Shown: positions 47,915 to 60,424, counted from the stretch's first letter. The stretch: DNA of 64,000 nt from Neckera pumila (GCA_963969595.1 OZ018408.1:24791371-24855370); one strand, 5' to 3'. Notes: generated from the sequence alone by a model not told the origin. Made by a program: numbers and translations.

Positions 47915-50537
47915 ATGGCAGTTGCTGGATTTTCTACAGTTGGTCAGCTGCTTATAGTACCCTTCCAAGAGCACAGTCGTATACATCCCAAACGAGTTCA
48001 TTCTAATTTCAAACGTAAGCCTCTTGGGGCTTTGAGATTTTGCACTGGTGAGAAGACACGCGGTGTTTTGAGAATTAGGGCAGATGCAAGCACAGACCGT
48101 GAGCAGAAGCTGCGGGAACAGCAGCATGAGATCCAAGTTTGCATCAACAAGACATGTCGAAAGAGTGGGAGCTTGGAAACCTTGGACGTGATGCGAAGCT
48201 TGGCACCGCCCAACGTGAAGGTGGAATCATGCGGCTGCATTGGTATGTTTTTAACCCTAAACCTATCCTTCTTTGAATTTGGTTGGATTGGGTACAGTGA
48301 AAATAACGTTCTTATGAAATTATGCCCATGTTGGTTGATTGCAATGGATACAGTGAAAGTGACTTTCTTATAATATTGCGCACATGTTGGTTGATTGCAA
48401 TGGGATGCAACGAACATGAGTTTTTATGAAATTGTGCACGTGTTGGTCGATTGGAATGGATGTAGTGAATGCTACCAGACATCTTTAGTATCACCTTCTC
48501 GAGTATCACATCCTCTGTTCTCTCACCAATCCTTAGCAAGCGGATGCACCGAGTTCAGTACTCTCAGTATCCCGCTCTGTTAGGTCACATGAATTTGCAT
48601 ATAAATGCGGTTATAAGGAATTTGTCAAAGGGTTTAGACCACCTTCCTGAGTATTTCTCTAAGGTCGCTTCCACTTGCAAGCACTATGGATTGTGTCACG
48701 ATGTTACAGAACTCCACTGATAATTACGCGCATTTTGGTTGCCTAGTTTGTGACAGTAAAAGAGAATGGGTGTAATTGTTTTAGTCTTGTGTGAAATTAT
48801 GTGATTTCAGGTAAATGTGGCAATGGTCCGAATTTGATGATCTTACCAGCTGAGATGATGGTGAGCCATTGCAACACTGCGGTGCATGCTGCTCGTCTTC
48901 TGGCTCTGCAGTGTGGGGTTTCCAATCCAGAGAGCAACCTTAAGGCTCTGGATCTAAAGCAGCAGGCTAACAAAGCCTTTGAACGTGGCAGCCTTTTGGA
49001 AGCTGAGCAGTTGTACACACAGGTCGGTCGTTCATTATTGTTCTCTATGTCTCATGAATTGAACTAAAGAGACGTAATCTAGTCCTACGTGCTTTTGATT
49101 TATAGTTTATTTTATTTTAGTTTTTCATTTTGATTGCCATAATGCTAAGTTAACCAATCATCGCAGATGAGTTAAAATTCTTTTTGTCTGAGAGAAAGAG
49201 GATTATAACCGACACACTGTTCAAGTTCAGCCTTAAAACGGGCACTCGTGGATGTTCTTCATTCAAGGGCTGATCGTGGCATTACATCCTATAGACCTCT
49301 TTTCAGCCTTTGGTTCTTTCTTGATTATCTAGCCCTTTTGTTCTACTTAAAGGATCATAATCTCGTTTTTTTAAGTTCTCATGTGGTTGCTTTCGTCACA
49401 ATGTCTCCTGCAGGCAATAGATATTAATCCATCTGGAGGGCTTCACTTTATACTCGCTAACAGGTACCCTTTTCATTCTGTAAATAATTTTCAGTTGCGT
49501 CATCTTTTTTAACTCTTGCTACGATTTCTCGGAATGTGAATGTTGATATTAATGAGTGGATGCTACAGGTCTGCATTAAGACTAGCTCAAGGGAACTTCC
49601 AGGGCGCTTTGGAAGACGCTCAAGAGGCTGGACGTATTGCTCCCAAGTGGGCTCAGGTACCAAAAGAAAATTGTAATCTTGTAGAAAATCGGAAAATTAA
49701 CAAGGTTTGGCATGAGATTCGTAACCTTCTTTAGGGAGGCCTTGTGACACCTTAGTATTGGCCATGATGTTTTGATATTGGGATTTGGTGATGCTCCGTC
49801 TTCCTTTTTTTTCTTTACACAAGAGGAAGGTTGAAGGATGTCAAAGCACCAATATGGTGCAAGCAAATGATGTCCATAGTTGAGTACGAATGGCTGTAGA
49901 ACCAAGCACAAGCATTATGCTGTCACGTACTTTTTGAATGCAGTATTTCAGCATCTGTAAATAGAGGTGCTGTTCTGCAATGGTTAAAGGATGTAATTTT
50001 GACTTGAGCGATGCTGGAATATAATCGCAGGCTTTAGTGCGTCAGGCAGATGCGTTTTCTGCAATGGGCAACGTTGAGACTGCTCTTGCTGCTCTTTCCA
50101 CTGCTCTTCGTTTGGATCCTCTCTTGAGACGCTCTAAAGGATTTCAGGTACTGCTTTTGTCTGAATTATTATAGATTCTTAAAATATTTTCGTTATTATT
50201 TTTGAATTAAGTCCCTGTTCCCTGCCTCTAGGTTCAGCAATAAATCGTTTCAAAAAGGTAGTGCCAAAATTATGAGTAAATGGAGTCACATGATGGCTTG
50301 AATGTTAGAATTGTGAATTCAACCGGATACCTCTCATGCAGCAATGTATGATGCCTTGTTGATTCTAAAGATCTTGCCATTGATTCCTTCGTTGTTTCCT
50401 GCGTTGGAATTTGTTTTAGATAGCTTGGCAGAATATAAACATTCAATATTAGTGACTCCAGATTTGGTGGTGGTTGGATGCAGGCTAAAACACGAGAACT
50501 TCAATCGAAGTTAGCCACTGCCACTGCCTCCGCATAA
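47915..50537 (+). CDS. Plastid-type protein with thioredoxin-like [2Fe-2S] and TPR domains
   Basis: Six exons: 47915-48242, 48811-49022, 49414-49463, 49569-49656, 50031-50147 and 50484-50537. All phases agree, giving 282 residues. The first roughly 55 residues are basic and hydroxylated, a likely plastid transit peptide. Next comes a thioredoxin-like ferredoxin domain with five cysteines in the pattern VCINKTC (C76, C81) and SCGCIGKCGNG (C106, C108, C112), as in [2Fe-2S] proteins. Residues about 155-275 form TPR helices: KALDLKQQANKAFERGSLLE, SALRLAQGNFQGALEDAQEA and QADAFSAMGNVETALAALST. The same layout exists in plant TPR-like superfamily proteins of unknown function. TPRs usually bind protein partners; cluster binding here is inferred. 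A deleted duplicate lies at 23958-24356. Confidence 0.88.
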
Positions 50538-52459
50538 CAGCGTAGAGTGTTGAGCTGGTCATTCTAGGAGTTAGTGGAATTGTAGGAAAGTGGGATTGTA
50601 GAAAAGATTATTGCAGAGGTCTTGGCAACAGTTCTTCATTTGAACGCATTACTCTAGTTTCAGAACTGTACAGTAGTGGGGTACAGTTCATTTACGAATT
50701 TTTGCTCCCTGGCAGTTTTCCCTAGCAAGTTCCTAAACCTCAGTAAGCCTTATCATGCTCAAAAATGAATCAATTTCCAAACCGCAAGTTGCATTGGAAT
50801 TGTAGAGAAGATTACTTTATCACCATAACAAATATGTACATATGAAATTCAAAATCATACAACATTTTGGATGTTTTTTGTACACTATCTATCATCTAGT
50901 AGTACCACCCTTTGCCAAAAATTTTGCTCGCATTTGATTGGGCATGTTCGAAATTGTTTGTAGTTGTTGTAGAGACACTTCATTCCATACCACTTGAATT
51001 GCTTGTATGATTTCTTGCTTAGAGCATCCCCACCAATCTGTTCTCTATCCCTAAACTTGAAGTTTCAAAGCAATCAACCTTGAATTTATACAGATGAGAC
51101 CTTGCCAATTCTCTATAAAAGCCTTTGGATATAGGATTTGATGAGAGTTTTACAGAATTCTATATAATTTACGGATACAGGTTTTAGAAAAAGTTTGGTG
51201 CGGTGAACTTTCTGTATTCCTGTCTGCATCTCAGGTCCTCTTCCCTAAACTTTCCTATTCAATCTCAGATCCTCTTCCCTAAACTTTCCTATTCATCCTT
51301 GGTAGGACATCTCAGGTCCTCTTCCCTAAACTTTCCTATTCATCCTTGGTAGGACATCTCAAGTCCTCTTCCCTAAACTTTCCTATTCAATCTCAAGTCC
51401 TCTTCCCTAAACTTTCCTATTCATCCTTGGTAGGACAGTGGGGGTCCAAGGATACCAAGGATAAACAATGATGAATGACTTCGTAGGAAAATGTACCAAT
51501 GTAGAGTGTAAATGTGGTTGTACATAGAATTTAGAATTGGAACTTAGAATGGTGAGAATGTACATAAAATTTGGAATTGGGGCTTAAAATGTTTGAGAGT
51601 TGATGCCAGTCTTGTATCCAAAGGATAAAGCCAATAAGGTAGAAGCACCCAAATATAAAACAAGAATCGTATTTTAACACCTAAAAAATGATTTAAATAT
51701 ATTTTTCTCCATGCACCCTCGAGATCAAGAGATTCGAGACAAGTGTCCAATTTAGGTGCTTATTCAGTGTATCTGCATTACTTCGCTGAAAAAGGCTTGT
51801 ACTCCTCAAATTCAGTTCCTTCTTTATTTATGTTCTTGGGTTTCAACCTAGTTCTCTGAGAGCAAGATTATCGGGTTGAAGCCTCAAAAGATGACAATGA
51901 CAAAAGAGTCCGCCTCTTGGAATTGATTGTGGGAAACATCTAGGTATTGAATGATGTTTTTGGTAAGGTCCATTGAGACCTTGACGATTTCATATTTCTT
52001 GCTCTGGACAAACAGGCAAGACCGAGTATTCTGTGAGGAAAGACCGAGCATTTTAAATGGACTTCATCGGGTTCCTTAGCTTCTTGAAGCAACACAGTAG
52101 GTTGCCACGAGAACTAACGAATTATGAGACTTCCGACGAGCAAACACATTTTAGCCAAAATTCGACACTCTTGCAAGAATTAAGTACACAGTTCAACACA
52201 AATACAACCAGCTCTTGCAGCCCAGGACAATTTGAGTCGAAACATATATAAGCAGCGCTTTATGAAAGAAAAATTCAAAAATGTACCCAGAAACATGAAG
52301 CGGATAGGGCTTAGAGAATAGGCTTCGTTCCCTGTTGAAAGCTCATCCTAAATCGTAGATACGATTCGAACACCCACAGCGTTGATAGACCTCGTCTCTG
52401 CACGATTTCAAAAAAAATATCAGAGTATGAAGTAGGTTATCCCAGGTTAATTGACCTAT
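50538..52459. other. Intergenic region between TPR and eEF1B genes
   Basis: It holds the TPR 3' UTR, an AT-rich spacer, the tandem repeat at 51229-51436, and the eEF1B 3' UTR at the right end. No gene was supported. Confidence 0.5.
51229..51436. repeat. Tandem repeat, units of about 33 and 48 bases
   Basis: The block CTCTTCCCTAAACTTTCCTA is repeated five times, each preceded by ATCTCAGGTC or a variant. A CATCCTTGGTAGGAC segment is present in some units and absent in others, giving alternating unit lengths. Confidence 0.85.
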
Positions 52460-54096
52460 TTCTGAAAGAAAAAAATCATCAAATTGAAGATCCCGAGAGA
52501 TTCCACAAATATCCCTTGAATCAGGGATTGCAGGCTACATGAAAACTTTTAGTGAGCATGGGTTACGTTATAAGACTTGCCCCTAACCCCCAACGGCAAA
52601 CCCCTGACAATTGCAGTGTTGATAACCCTTAAAATTCCCGATTACTGTAAAGAACAGACTTTACTCAAAACAGCTCCCCAGACATTAACTCTCATGCCTA
52701 GATAGGGTACTTACAGATCTTGTTGAACGCAACGATATCGCAACTCTGAATATAATCATTGTTGGGCTCTGAAGTCAGGTGGTCCTCAATCAGGTTGTCG
52801 ATACTGACCAAGTCGTCCACGATGGTCATCATGATCGATAGCTTCTTGATACCGGCAACAACAGTCACCAGCTTGGCTGTAACCAATATGAAAGGTGTGA
52901 GTTAATAAAAGTAACTCATAATCTCTTAGCACTCGAAGAACCTCTATTGTCCACCACCAACGGTGAATATCAAGGAACGTGGACAAGATATATTGAAAGA
53001 ACTCACAAGCTCCCCAGTGAAGACCCTCCATCTCAACAGCGCGAACGCACTCCTCCAATTTCACCATGTCGGTCTCGTCATCCCAAGGCTTGACGTCCAT
53101 CACGATAGATGACTTTCCAACTATTCAAAACAACACGTTGCCAGCTATTAGCATCTGTCAGACGTTTTACTCCTTGCAAGGAGAAACGACAAAGCATGAT
53201 GCACACAAACCAATAACATTCAAGCGGCAATGAAATCACTTACCAACTTTAGGCTTGGTGGATTTCTTCTTCTCGGCCTCACGCTTCTCTGTTGCGGCCT
53301 TCTCCTCTTCAGTTTCGTCGCCGAAAAGGTCAAGGTCGTCATCATCCTCATCCTGCCAGAAACAATATAGAATACATAAATAAGTTACTAACCAGACACC
53401 AACATTGATAAACAGGAAATCAGTACACCCAGTCCCATCGCGTGAATCACACAGCAACAGCGAATCAATTGTCATAAACTCAAATCTAGGGTTCCAGAAG
53501 ACATACAGCATCCGCAGCAGGTGGGGAGGACTCCCCAACTGCCTCCACCGACTTGGGGGCCGCAGCAGGGGCAGCACCACTCTCGATCTGCACTCCAACT
53601 CCCGGTGCAGCGAACCTAAAAAACGAAAAAAAAAAAAAAAATGAGCCTCTCGATGTAAAATTCCAATATTCAAAGAAAACTCTCAGATCGAATTTCTCCA
53701 TTAACAAACATACAAATCACAACTACAAAGCAATAGAGCTACCCCTTCGAACACAAAACACACTATGACAAGCACGAAACCAACAAAGGCTGTTCAGATG
53801 CGTACTGTGGTCCAGCCAAAGCTGAGATATGCTTGAACCATCTCGCAGCGTTCACGTACTCCGCAGGCACGCTCTCCAAAGCGACGAACACAGCAAGGTC
53901 ATCCCTGGAAGCCTGGTACCTGAACACAAACCCTGAAACATCAGTAACCCTAAAAAATTAACCTGGATAGAAAGAAAGGAACAAATGAAAGCGGATCCGC
54001 GGCGCTTTACCCTGAGATGTAGCTGCGAGTAGCAAGGTGCTGGTCGAGCTTCTTCAAGCCAGCGGACGAGGACAGATTCTCGAAGGAGACACCCAT
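52460..54096 (-). CDS. eEF1B: Elongation factor eEF1B guanine-exchange subunit (beta/delta type)
   Basis: Exons in coding order: 54096-54011, 53919-53806, 53615-53507, 53352-53244, 53120-53007 and 52876-52715, then a stop codon. The protein reloads eEF1A with GTP. An N-terminal GST-C-like segment ([20 protein letters not shown]) is followed by an alanine/proline linker. Then comes the acidic [18 protein letters not shown], and the C-terminal exchange domain with [32 protein letters not shown] and DIVAFNKI. The last coding exon ends ATCT|GTAAGT. With an acceptor at 52461 (TTTCTTTCAG|AAATAGG) the stop TAA is split by an intron, giving 231 residues ending FNKI, as expected for the family. Without that splice, the frame reads on to a stop at 52698 and ends ICKYPI (236 residues). 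A telo-box lies upstream. Confidence 0.93.
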
Positions 54097-54216
54097 GGCG
54101 ACCGAGAGTTGGAGACGGAGGGGCAGTGAAGTCGAAGGAGTTCGGGAGCTTGGGGACACGATGGGAGAATAAGCTAGAATGACGCTGCGGCGGCTCCTGG
54201 AAGATGAAGTACTTCG

Positions 54217-54227
54217 TTTTAGGGTTT
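54217..54227 (-). promoter_or_regulatory. Telo-box upstream of eEF1B
   Basis: The plus strand reads TTTTAGGGTTT about 120 bases before the eEF1B ATG (AAACCCTAAAA in gene orientation). This is the same element class as upstream of eIF3b, and it is known in plant translation-factor promoters. Confidence 0.6.
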
Positions 54228-55259
54228 GGGGGGAGGGCTTACTTGATGGACGCTTTCACACGGTCAGGAAATACCGGCCCATTGCCCCCGAAGAGTCCGG
54301 AGCATTTTTGGGTTTAAAAACATCATTGTTTTTAAGTGTTATAAGTCTAAATGTCACTAAGGTATAGAAATCTCAACCGTACAATTTTGTAGAGTACATG
54401 TTCTAGATGACATGAATCAAACTTGGAGTCATTTGGCTACATAGATTACAAGATTATGATATTGTAAGGTAACTACACCTAGAATTGCGCGATTCCTAAA
54501 ATCACACAGCGAATATTCTTGCCTAAAATGTACTCCCACTATTTATATGACCCTATGATTGTTTTTAGGTACACCTATTTTCAACACTTTGCAAATTTAT
54601 AGTTTATTCACACAGTGTCCAAAAAATACATTCTAAGAGAATCAATAACACCCTTTTGACTACTAACAAGATCCTACAAAAAAATTCCAATATAATAGTG
54701 GAAATCATGATGAATTGCTTAACTATGCAATTTAAGGTGTTGTTACCTTAGTAATGAAAAAGGATGCTAAAATTTTCTTAGCAATACATATGGAGGCCTG
54801 TGAAATTCATTTGAGTAAACCTACTCAAATAAAAAAACTTTACACTAGAGAGTGCTTCAAAACTAGCATACAAATGCATTGGTGAAAGATAATATCATTC
54901 AATTGACTCATTGTGTTTGCAAAATGGCTTTGAATTGTCAAAAAATAATAAATAAAGTTGCAAGAAAAATATCTTAGGCTAAACTTCCTTCTAAAAAAAT
55001 GCTACTCACTTATTCATAACTTTTTGGATTGACATGAAGTTTTAATCACACAAACTAGACTAGTATGCGCAACTTTTTATGTAAAAAATGATTGGAACCG
55101 GACATTATAAGAAGAACAAACAAGCCATCAAAGTTTACCATTATCCAAAAATGTCTAGAATTTGAACTTTGAATTGCTCCCAAACATTCAAAAGAACTTG
55201 GATTGACATGAAATTCTACCACAATAATAAGACTTCAAGGGAAATACAACACATAAAAT

Positions 55260-55390
55260 CACTAGTAGAAACGTTCTACAAATGATTGTCTACAATAACA
55301 AGAAATTGTCCAAAATGACTGTAAATGAGTCATTGTGGATAATTCTTAGTCATTGTAAATAGTCATTTAGGACAAGTTTTTCTACTAGTC
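55260..55390. mobile_element. CACTA-type miniature element
   Basis: The left end CACTAGTAGAAAC and the right end GTTTTTCTACTAGTC are inverted, with the last base of the right end mutated. AAT directly flanks both sides (55257-55259 and 55391-55393). A 3-base target duplication with CACTA ends is the hallmark of En/Spm-type elements. The 131-base interior is largely self-complementary (AATGACT, AGTCATT). Confidence 0.72.
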
Positions 55391-56034
55391 AATTTATTAA
55401 AAACAAACATTACATGAAGGAGATGCAAGCCTCCAAAGTTGCAAAGTTCCATCAAAATGTAGTTTGGTGAACTCAAATTGAACTAGTGAACTTTAAATGG
55501 ATTTTAAGAAATCAGTGCATTTTAGATTGAAATGAAAATTTTGCCACACAAACCGGAAGAGAGAGCATAATTTTTTCAACAAACTTTATTAAATTTTGAC
55601 ATTGGATGTAAAAGCTACAGCACTTTGAATTGGACTTTCAGACTATATAAAGACACTTTTGGTCCCATGTGGCACTTAGAGATTAAAGCCCTAGAATTCA
55701 TGATTTTAAATGGACCACTTTTATTCATATATGTAATCTAAATGATGTATTTTTTTATATCATTATATTGAGTAAGGAATATTGCAAGTGTATTTGGTGC
55801 AAAAAATGAATTATTTGAATATACAAAAAATCCTATTTGAATATTTGAGTATATAAACTATTCAACCCAAGTACACAACTCATGTATTATGTTAGTTGCA
55901 ACTTGCAAATAATGCATTGTAACAATGCAAAGTAATGCATTGTAATATGCGATAAATTATAATTAACGTGCAAACCCCTGAAACAACAATAACCACATGA
56001 TAACTGTTGACAAACCATAGTGTCTAAACTTTGT

Positions 56035-56290
56035 GATGAAGCTCTTCCAAACGAAGGATGCACAGACTTTGTTTTGTGGCGTTTGGACCTACAGAGTGAA
56101 AATTATTGAATTTCAAAGTTATCATGAATTAGAAAAAATTGAATTACATTATCTTTTACTTTCTCATTGCGTGTACAAATACCATAAAAAAAAGCCCTTG
56201 CATTCCTTTGTGTATAAAGCTTTTTATTTGTATCAAGAATGCAACCTCTCATACCGCAACAATGCCCTTGCACTCCTTTGTGCATAAAAG
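56035..56290. repeat. Dispersed repeat copies, GTGGCGTTTGGA family
   Basis: A forward copy (GAAGCTCTTCCAAACGAAGG, then TTTGTTTTGTGGCGTTTGGA and TTATTGAATTTCAAAG) is followed by two reversed fragments (CCCTTGCATTCCTTTGTG and CCCTTGCACTCCTTTGTG). The family is also at 11.7 and 57.8 kb. Confidence 0.55.
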
Positions 56291-57514
56291 ATAATGAATT
56301 TCAAATTTTTTTATTACAAAATAGAAAATAGGAAAATTATTTTTACTTATATTTTGGTTGTGAAATGGTATAGGGCACACTAGTAATTGTAATATTAAAA
56401 AAAATTGTCATGAAATGAGTGCTTAAACTCTCAAATTTTCTTCACATTTTTTCATTATTTTATTATTTTTATCTCACTTGCAATTCAAGTTGTTTTTAAG
56501 CTAAAACATAATTTCATCTTTTGAACTTTAGAATATTATCAAAAAGTAGTTTTGAAAGTCTATTATAAAAATATTAGAGAATTTACAAATGAATATACAA
56601 ACATTTAAATGGAAGATATAACTAAGACTTTGAGTGCTTTGGATATTTGTTGTTCAAAATTGAATACCTAATCTTTTAGATTTTATGTAGTCATGAGGTT
56701 TGATGGATGAACTAATTAATGATTGGATGTACACTAATTGTATTTGATTATGGTTAGTGCACAAGCAAATATTGCGTTGAATTAGATATCTCAGGATAAA
56801 GGATTTGTGCATTGGAATTAGATAGCTCCTATATCATGACATGCATATGCAATAGACAATGCACTTAAGTTAGTCAACTCCCTAATGAAGACAATGTATT
56901 AGAACTTAGAGTTAGACAAGTCCAAAAGTGGAGGATCAAAATTGGAATACAATGTCCATTAAAAGTTAGAATATTTCCAAGAATGACTAGGAGTTTTATT
57001 TTAGTGGATGATTTTAGATAGAATCAAAAATAGAAAACTAAAAACAAATATTTTAGAAATTAGTATTGTAGTCTTCTATTGTATACCCAAAGCTTACAAA
57101 TGAGGAGTTGATCTTTTAAATTTATCACTGTTCTATGAATGAGTGGTTTAAGTTTCATGTGATAGTCTTATTTTTTTAATTGAATGGGAGATATTTTGAG
57201 ATGCTTTTTAGAGCAAATTGTAATTTGAAAATTGAGTTGTAGTTGTAGGTTGTGGAAGGGTCGTAATAGTGTTAAGTTAAAGGATAACTTTACCAACCCA
57301 AAAACATTTATTGAAGATGATAGTTTTTATTATCCTTTAGTTCCCTTTACACAATCATGACCATTTGAATCAAATTTCTTTTTATTTGGACCAGTCCTAG
57401 CAATTTGCAAATGAGACGTGCATCATGAATCTTCAGTTCTGAGCTTCAATTTTGACTGCAAATATCTCATTATTAACTTTACAAAGTAAAATCAATACCT
57501 TAAATGAGGCTGGC

Positions 57515-57703
57515 TGTTTGTTTGTTTGTTTGTTTGTTTGTTTGTTTGTTTGTTTGTTTGTTTGTTTGTTTGTTTGTTTGTTTGTTTGTTTGTTTTGTTT
57601 TGTTTTGTTTTGTTTTGTTTTGTTTTGTTTTGTTTTGTTTTGTTTTGTTTTGTTTTGTTTTGTTTTGTTTTGTTTGTTTGTTTTGTTTTGTTTTGTTTTG
57701 TTT
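57515..57703. repeat. Compound microsatellite (TTTG)n then (TTTTG)n
   Basis: A run of about 19 GTTT units passes into about 17 TTTTG units, then a short mixed end. Long open frames across it on both strands are artefacts of the repeat. Confidence 0.97.
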
Positions 57704-57897
57704 GTAGCGTGGACAACTTCCTGACCGTGTGTCCCCCGGCCGCGTGCTTGGTACCGTTGGAAAGCTCTCGCCGAGGAGGGGTGCACTGGCTTGGTTTCGT
57801 GGCGTTTGGAGCGGTGGTGCAAAAGTTATTGAATTTCAAAGTATTTATTGATTAAAAAATTAGAAAATTACTTTTACTTTGATTTTGGTGGCATTCT

Positions 57898-57972
57898 TGG
57901 TACTGGGAGTGGAACCGGGAGTAGAACTGGGAGTAGAATCAAAAGTAGAACCAGGAGTGGAACCGGGAGTAG
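57898..57972. repeat. 12-base minisatellite
   Basis: About six copies of a unit like AACTGGGAGTAG or AACCGGGAGTGG lie in tandem, just after a copy of the GTGGCGTTTGGA repeat (57760-57845). Confidence 0.8.
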
Positions 57973-58243
57973 ATGAAAATTGGGCCAACGGCACAGGGGC
58001 ACACTAGTCTCTTATGATACCATGTTGTATGTTATACAATAACTGCTATCACCTTTCTTTAAAAATTTGTAAAAGGATAATTTATTCATTAGTCATTCCA
58101 AAATTATTCTTAGATAGTTGAAAGATGTTACCTTCCTCAAGTTCAAAACCTTGACCATTTCAAAATGCATATTTACTTTTTCATGTTTAAAAAGACATAT
58201 GATGGATGACTCATTTCTTTGACAATTTTTTTGACCTATGACT

Positions 58244-59176
58244 TTAACCCCTAAAGGACCAACATGCATTTTTTGGCCATATAGAAATTTTGGGCAGGTA
58301 CGTGTGACTAGAGATATCCATATTTGAGGCTTAAATTTTAATAGAAGTTGGGGGCAAGGAATATCTTCATGTGTACCAACTTTCATGACATTTCAAAATA
58401 CGAGTCCAAAGTTGTGACCTAATATGTTACTTTTTTTCGTAACCGGGTAGTTTGGGCACATCATAGAAAATCATTTTTTTTGGAATTTTTTTTGGAAATT
58501 GGTGCTCTACATTTATATATGCTTAAAAAGCTTTGAATCATTCCATTTCAATCAAGGAGTCAAAAGTTATGAGGTTTTTTGAATTGCAGGGAGTTATGGA
58601 TTCTCTACTCTAAAAAAAGCTATAAAGTCATTTATTTAACTCAATTTTCAATATTTTTGGAAAAACATAAAATCCTAGGATGTAGATTGATTATTAAAAC
58701 ATTACAACCATTGGGGTTTGCATTTTTGAATTCTATAATTAAATTTTTAATAATTTGGTATTTTGAATCATTTTCTACTTCTTTCACTACTTACTATTTT
58801 TTTCCTATATGTTGTACAAATCCAAATGATGTGAAATTTTTCAAGCATATAGACAACTTGTTTAGGAAACTGAATTCAAAGAAGCACCACCTTTATCAGC
58901 ATTTTTTCATTGAAAAGTGAGCTTGCAAAGTGCAGCTGCCTGGTTTTTTGCAGGATTGAAAAAATGGTTTTCAAGACTTTGAATGCTTATATCTTGTGAT
59001 CCGCACGGTAGAATTTTCTGAAATTTTTACCACATGTTTTCAAAATATCATACTACAAGATCCTATGGTTACATGTGTCAAAAATTGTTTTTTTCCCAAA
59101 ACTTGGTAGTTGTATTAGAAATGGCAATTTTGGAGCGTTTTTGGTGATTACATAGTCATGAAACTTTAGGGGTTAA
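58244..59176 (+). mobile_element. TTAA-family element, copy B (best preserved)
   Basis: This 933-base element has intact TTAA flanks, left end TTAACCCCTAAAGGACCAAC and right end CATGAAACTTTAGGGGTTAA. It is collinear with copy A and, reversed, with copies C and D. The frames inside are short and unlike any transposase. Confidence 0.78.
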
Positions 59177-59511
59177 TAATTGGGTAACAAGTAGACTTTT
59201 ACAAACCAATTTTTGGTAACAAAATCTCTATGTTACAGCCACTAACAAAGTTGAGTACAAATCTGAAATGTTTACACTCAAACAACCATACCATGAGCAT
59301 CAATGGACAAAGTTCAAAAGTGGATATACAAAAGTTGAAGTGTGCGACATCCTACACATTACCATGGAAGTTTGAAGAAAAAACTAATTGTCATTTGAAA
59401 GAAAATATATGGTCAAGTTAGCCATGTCTAAAACTCAGTTTTGTTCACCATGATTTGGAATTACTTTATCATTTTTCAATTTTTTCCTAGAACTCCGAAA
59501 TTTTTTTTGTC

Positions 59512-59544
59512 CATAACATTCAATAGCCTTCATTGAATGTTATG
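59512..59544. repeat. Perfect 13-base inverted repeat
   Basis: CATAACATTCAAT and ATTGAATGTTATG flank a seven-base loop. It is a short stable hairpin in intergenic DNA with no nearby gene. Confidence 0.8.
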
Positions 59545-60424
59545 CACAATTCATTCTCTGAAGTCCTCATCCACAAAATGCATCAAGTATTGCAAGGTCG
59601 GTCATCAAGCTACAAGAATGACTTTATTAATTCAGCCAATTTTAGCTCTGTAGAACCTAATTTGAGTCTTGCCCTTGGAATCAATGTTTGACAAGTAAGT
59701 ATTAGATTTTTAGTCAGAGGCTAGTTGAATTTTGCAATTTGCATTTACTGACTTCCCATCATGGAAAGATTTTAAAATTGCCTTGTCATATCCTGTTAGT
59801 CAGGCAAATCCAAGGTGAACTTATTAATTCCATTGTACATTTCCGACCCACCACTTCCTACAGTCTGACAGAAAACAACACTTGTAAATTAGCTATTGAT
59901 GGTGTGGTATATTCTACATCCTTTTGTTGGATAGAAGGCAGTCCACAAGGCTGCTATTGAATGTTATATGCCTTGGCATGTTGGTGTACATCATTTTAGA
60001 TTGTTGTATACAAAAATTTAAGGAAATGGACATTTATAGGATTTAAAATATCAACAATTAGACAAACATGCAAATGATGATGGTTCTTACAATAACTGAG
60101 TATTTTTTTGGAGTTGAGAGTACGGGATTGCATTAACCATTGTAGAGAGATTATAGGTTGCAACATAGATCATTGTTATATAGCAATGCCCTTGCATTTG
60201 AAATATTTGTTGAATAGGGCAATATAATTCAATTTATATTTTATAATTGTATAATGCATTTTTAGGATCAATTTTTTGTTTGAAGACTAGAATTTATGAT
60301 GCATACAATTAGTCCCCCCCTCAAAGTTTATTATCTTGAATTTCATCAAAAAACTGCCAATTTTCATAAATTACATTGACCTTCATGAAATTGGCAATTT
60401 TTTGTTGAAATTGAGAATGACAAA

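Noticed and set aside
57433..57855. Long open frames of repeated Lys-Gln-Asn-Lys or Cys-Phe-Val on both strands
   Set aside because: They are translations of the (TTTG)n/(TTTTG)n microsatellite; there is no start context, family or splice evidence.
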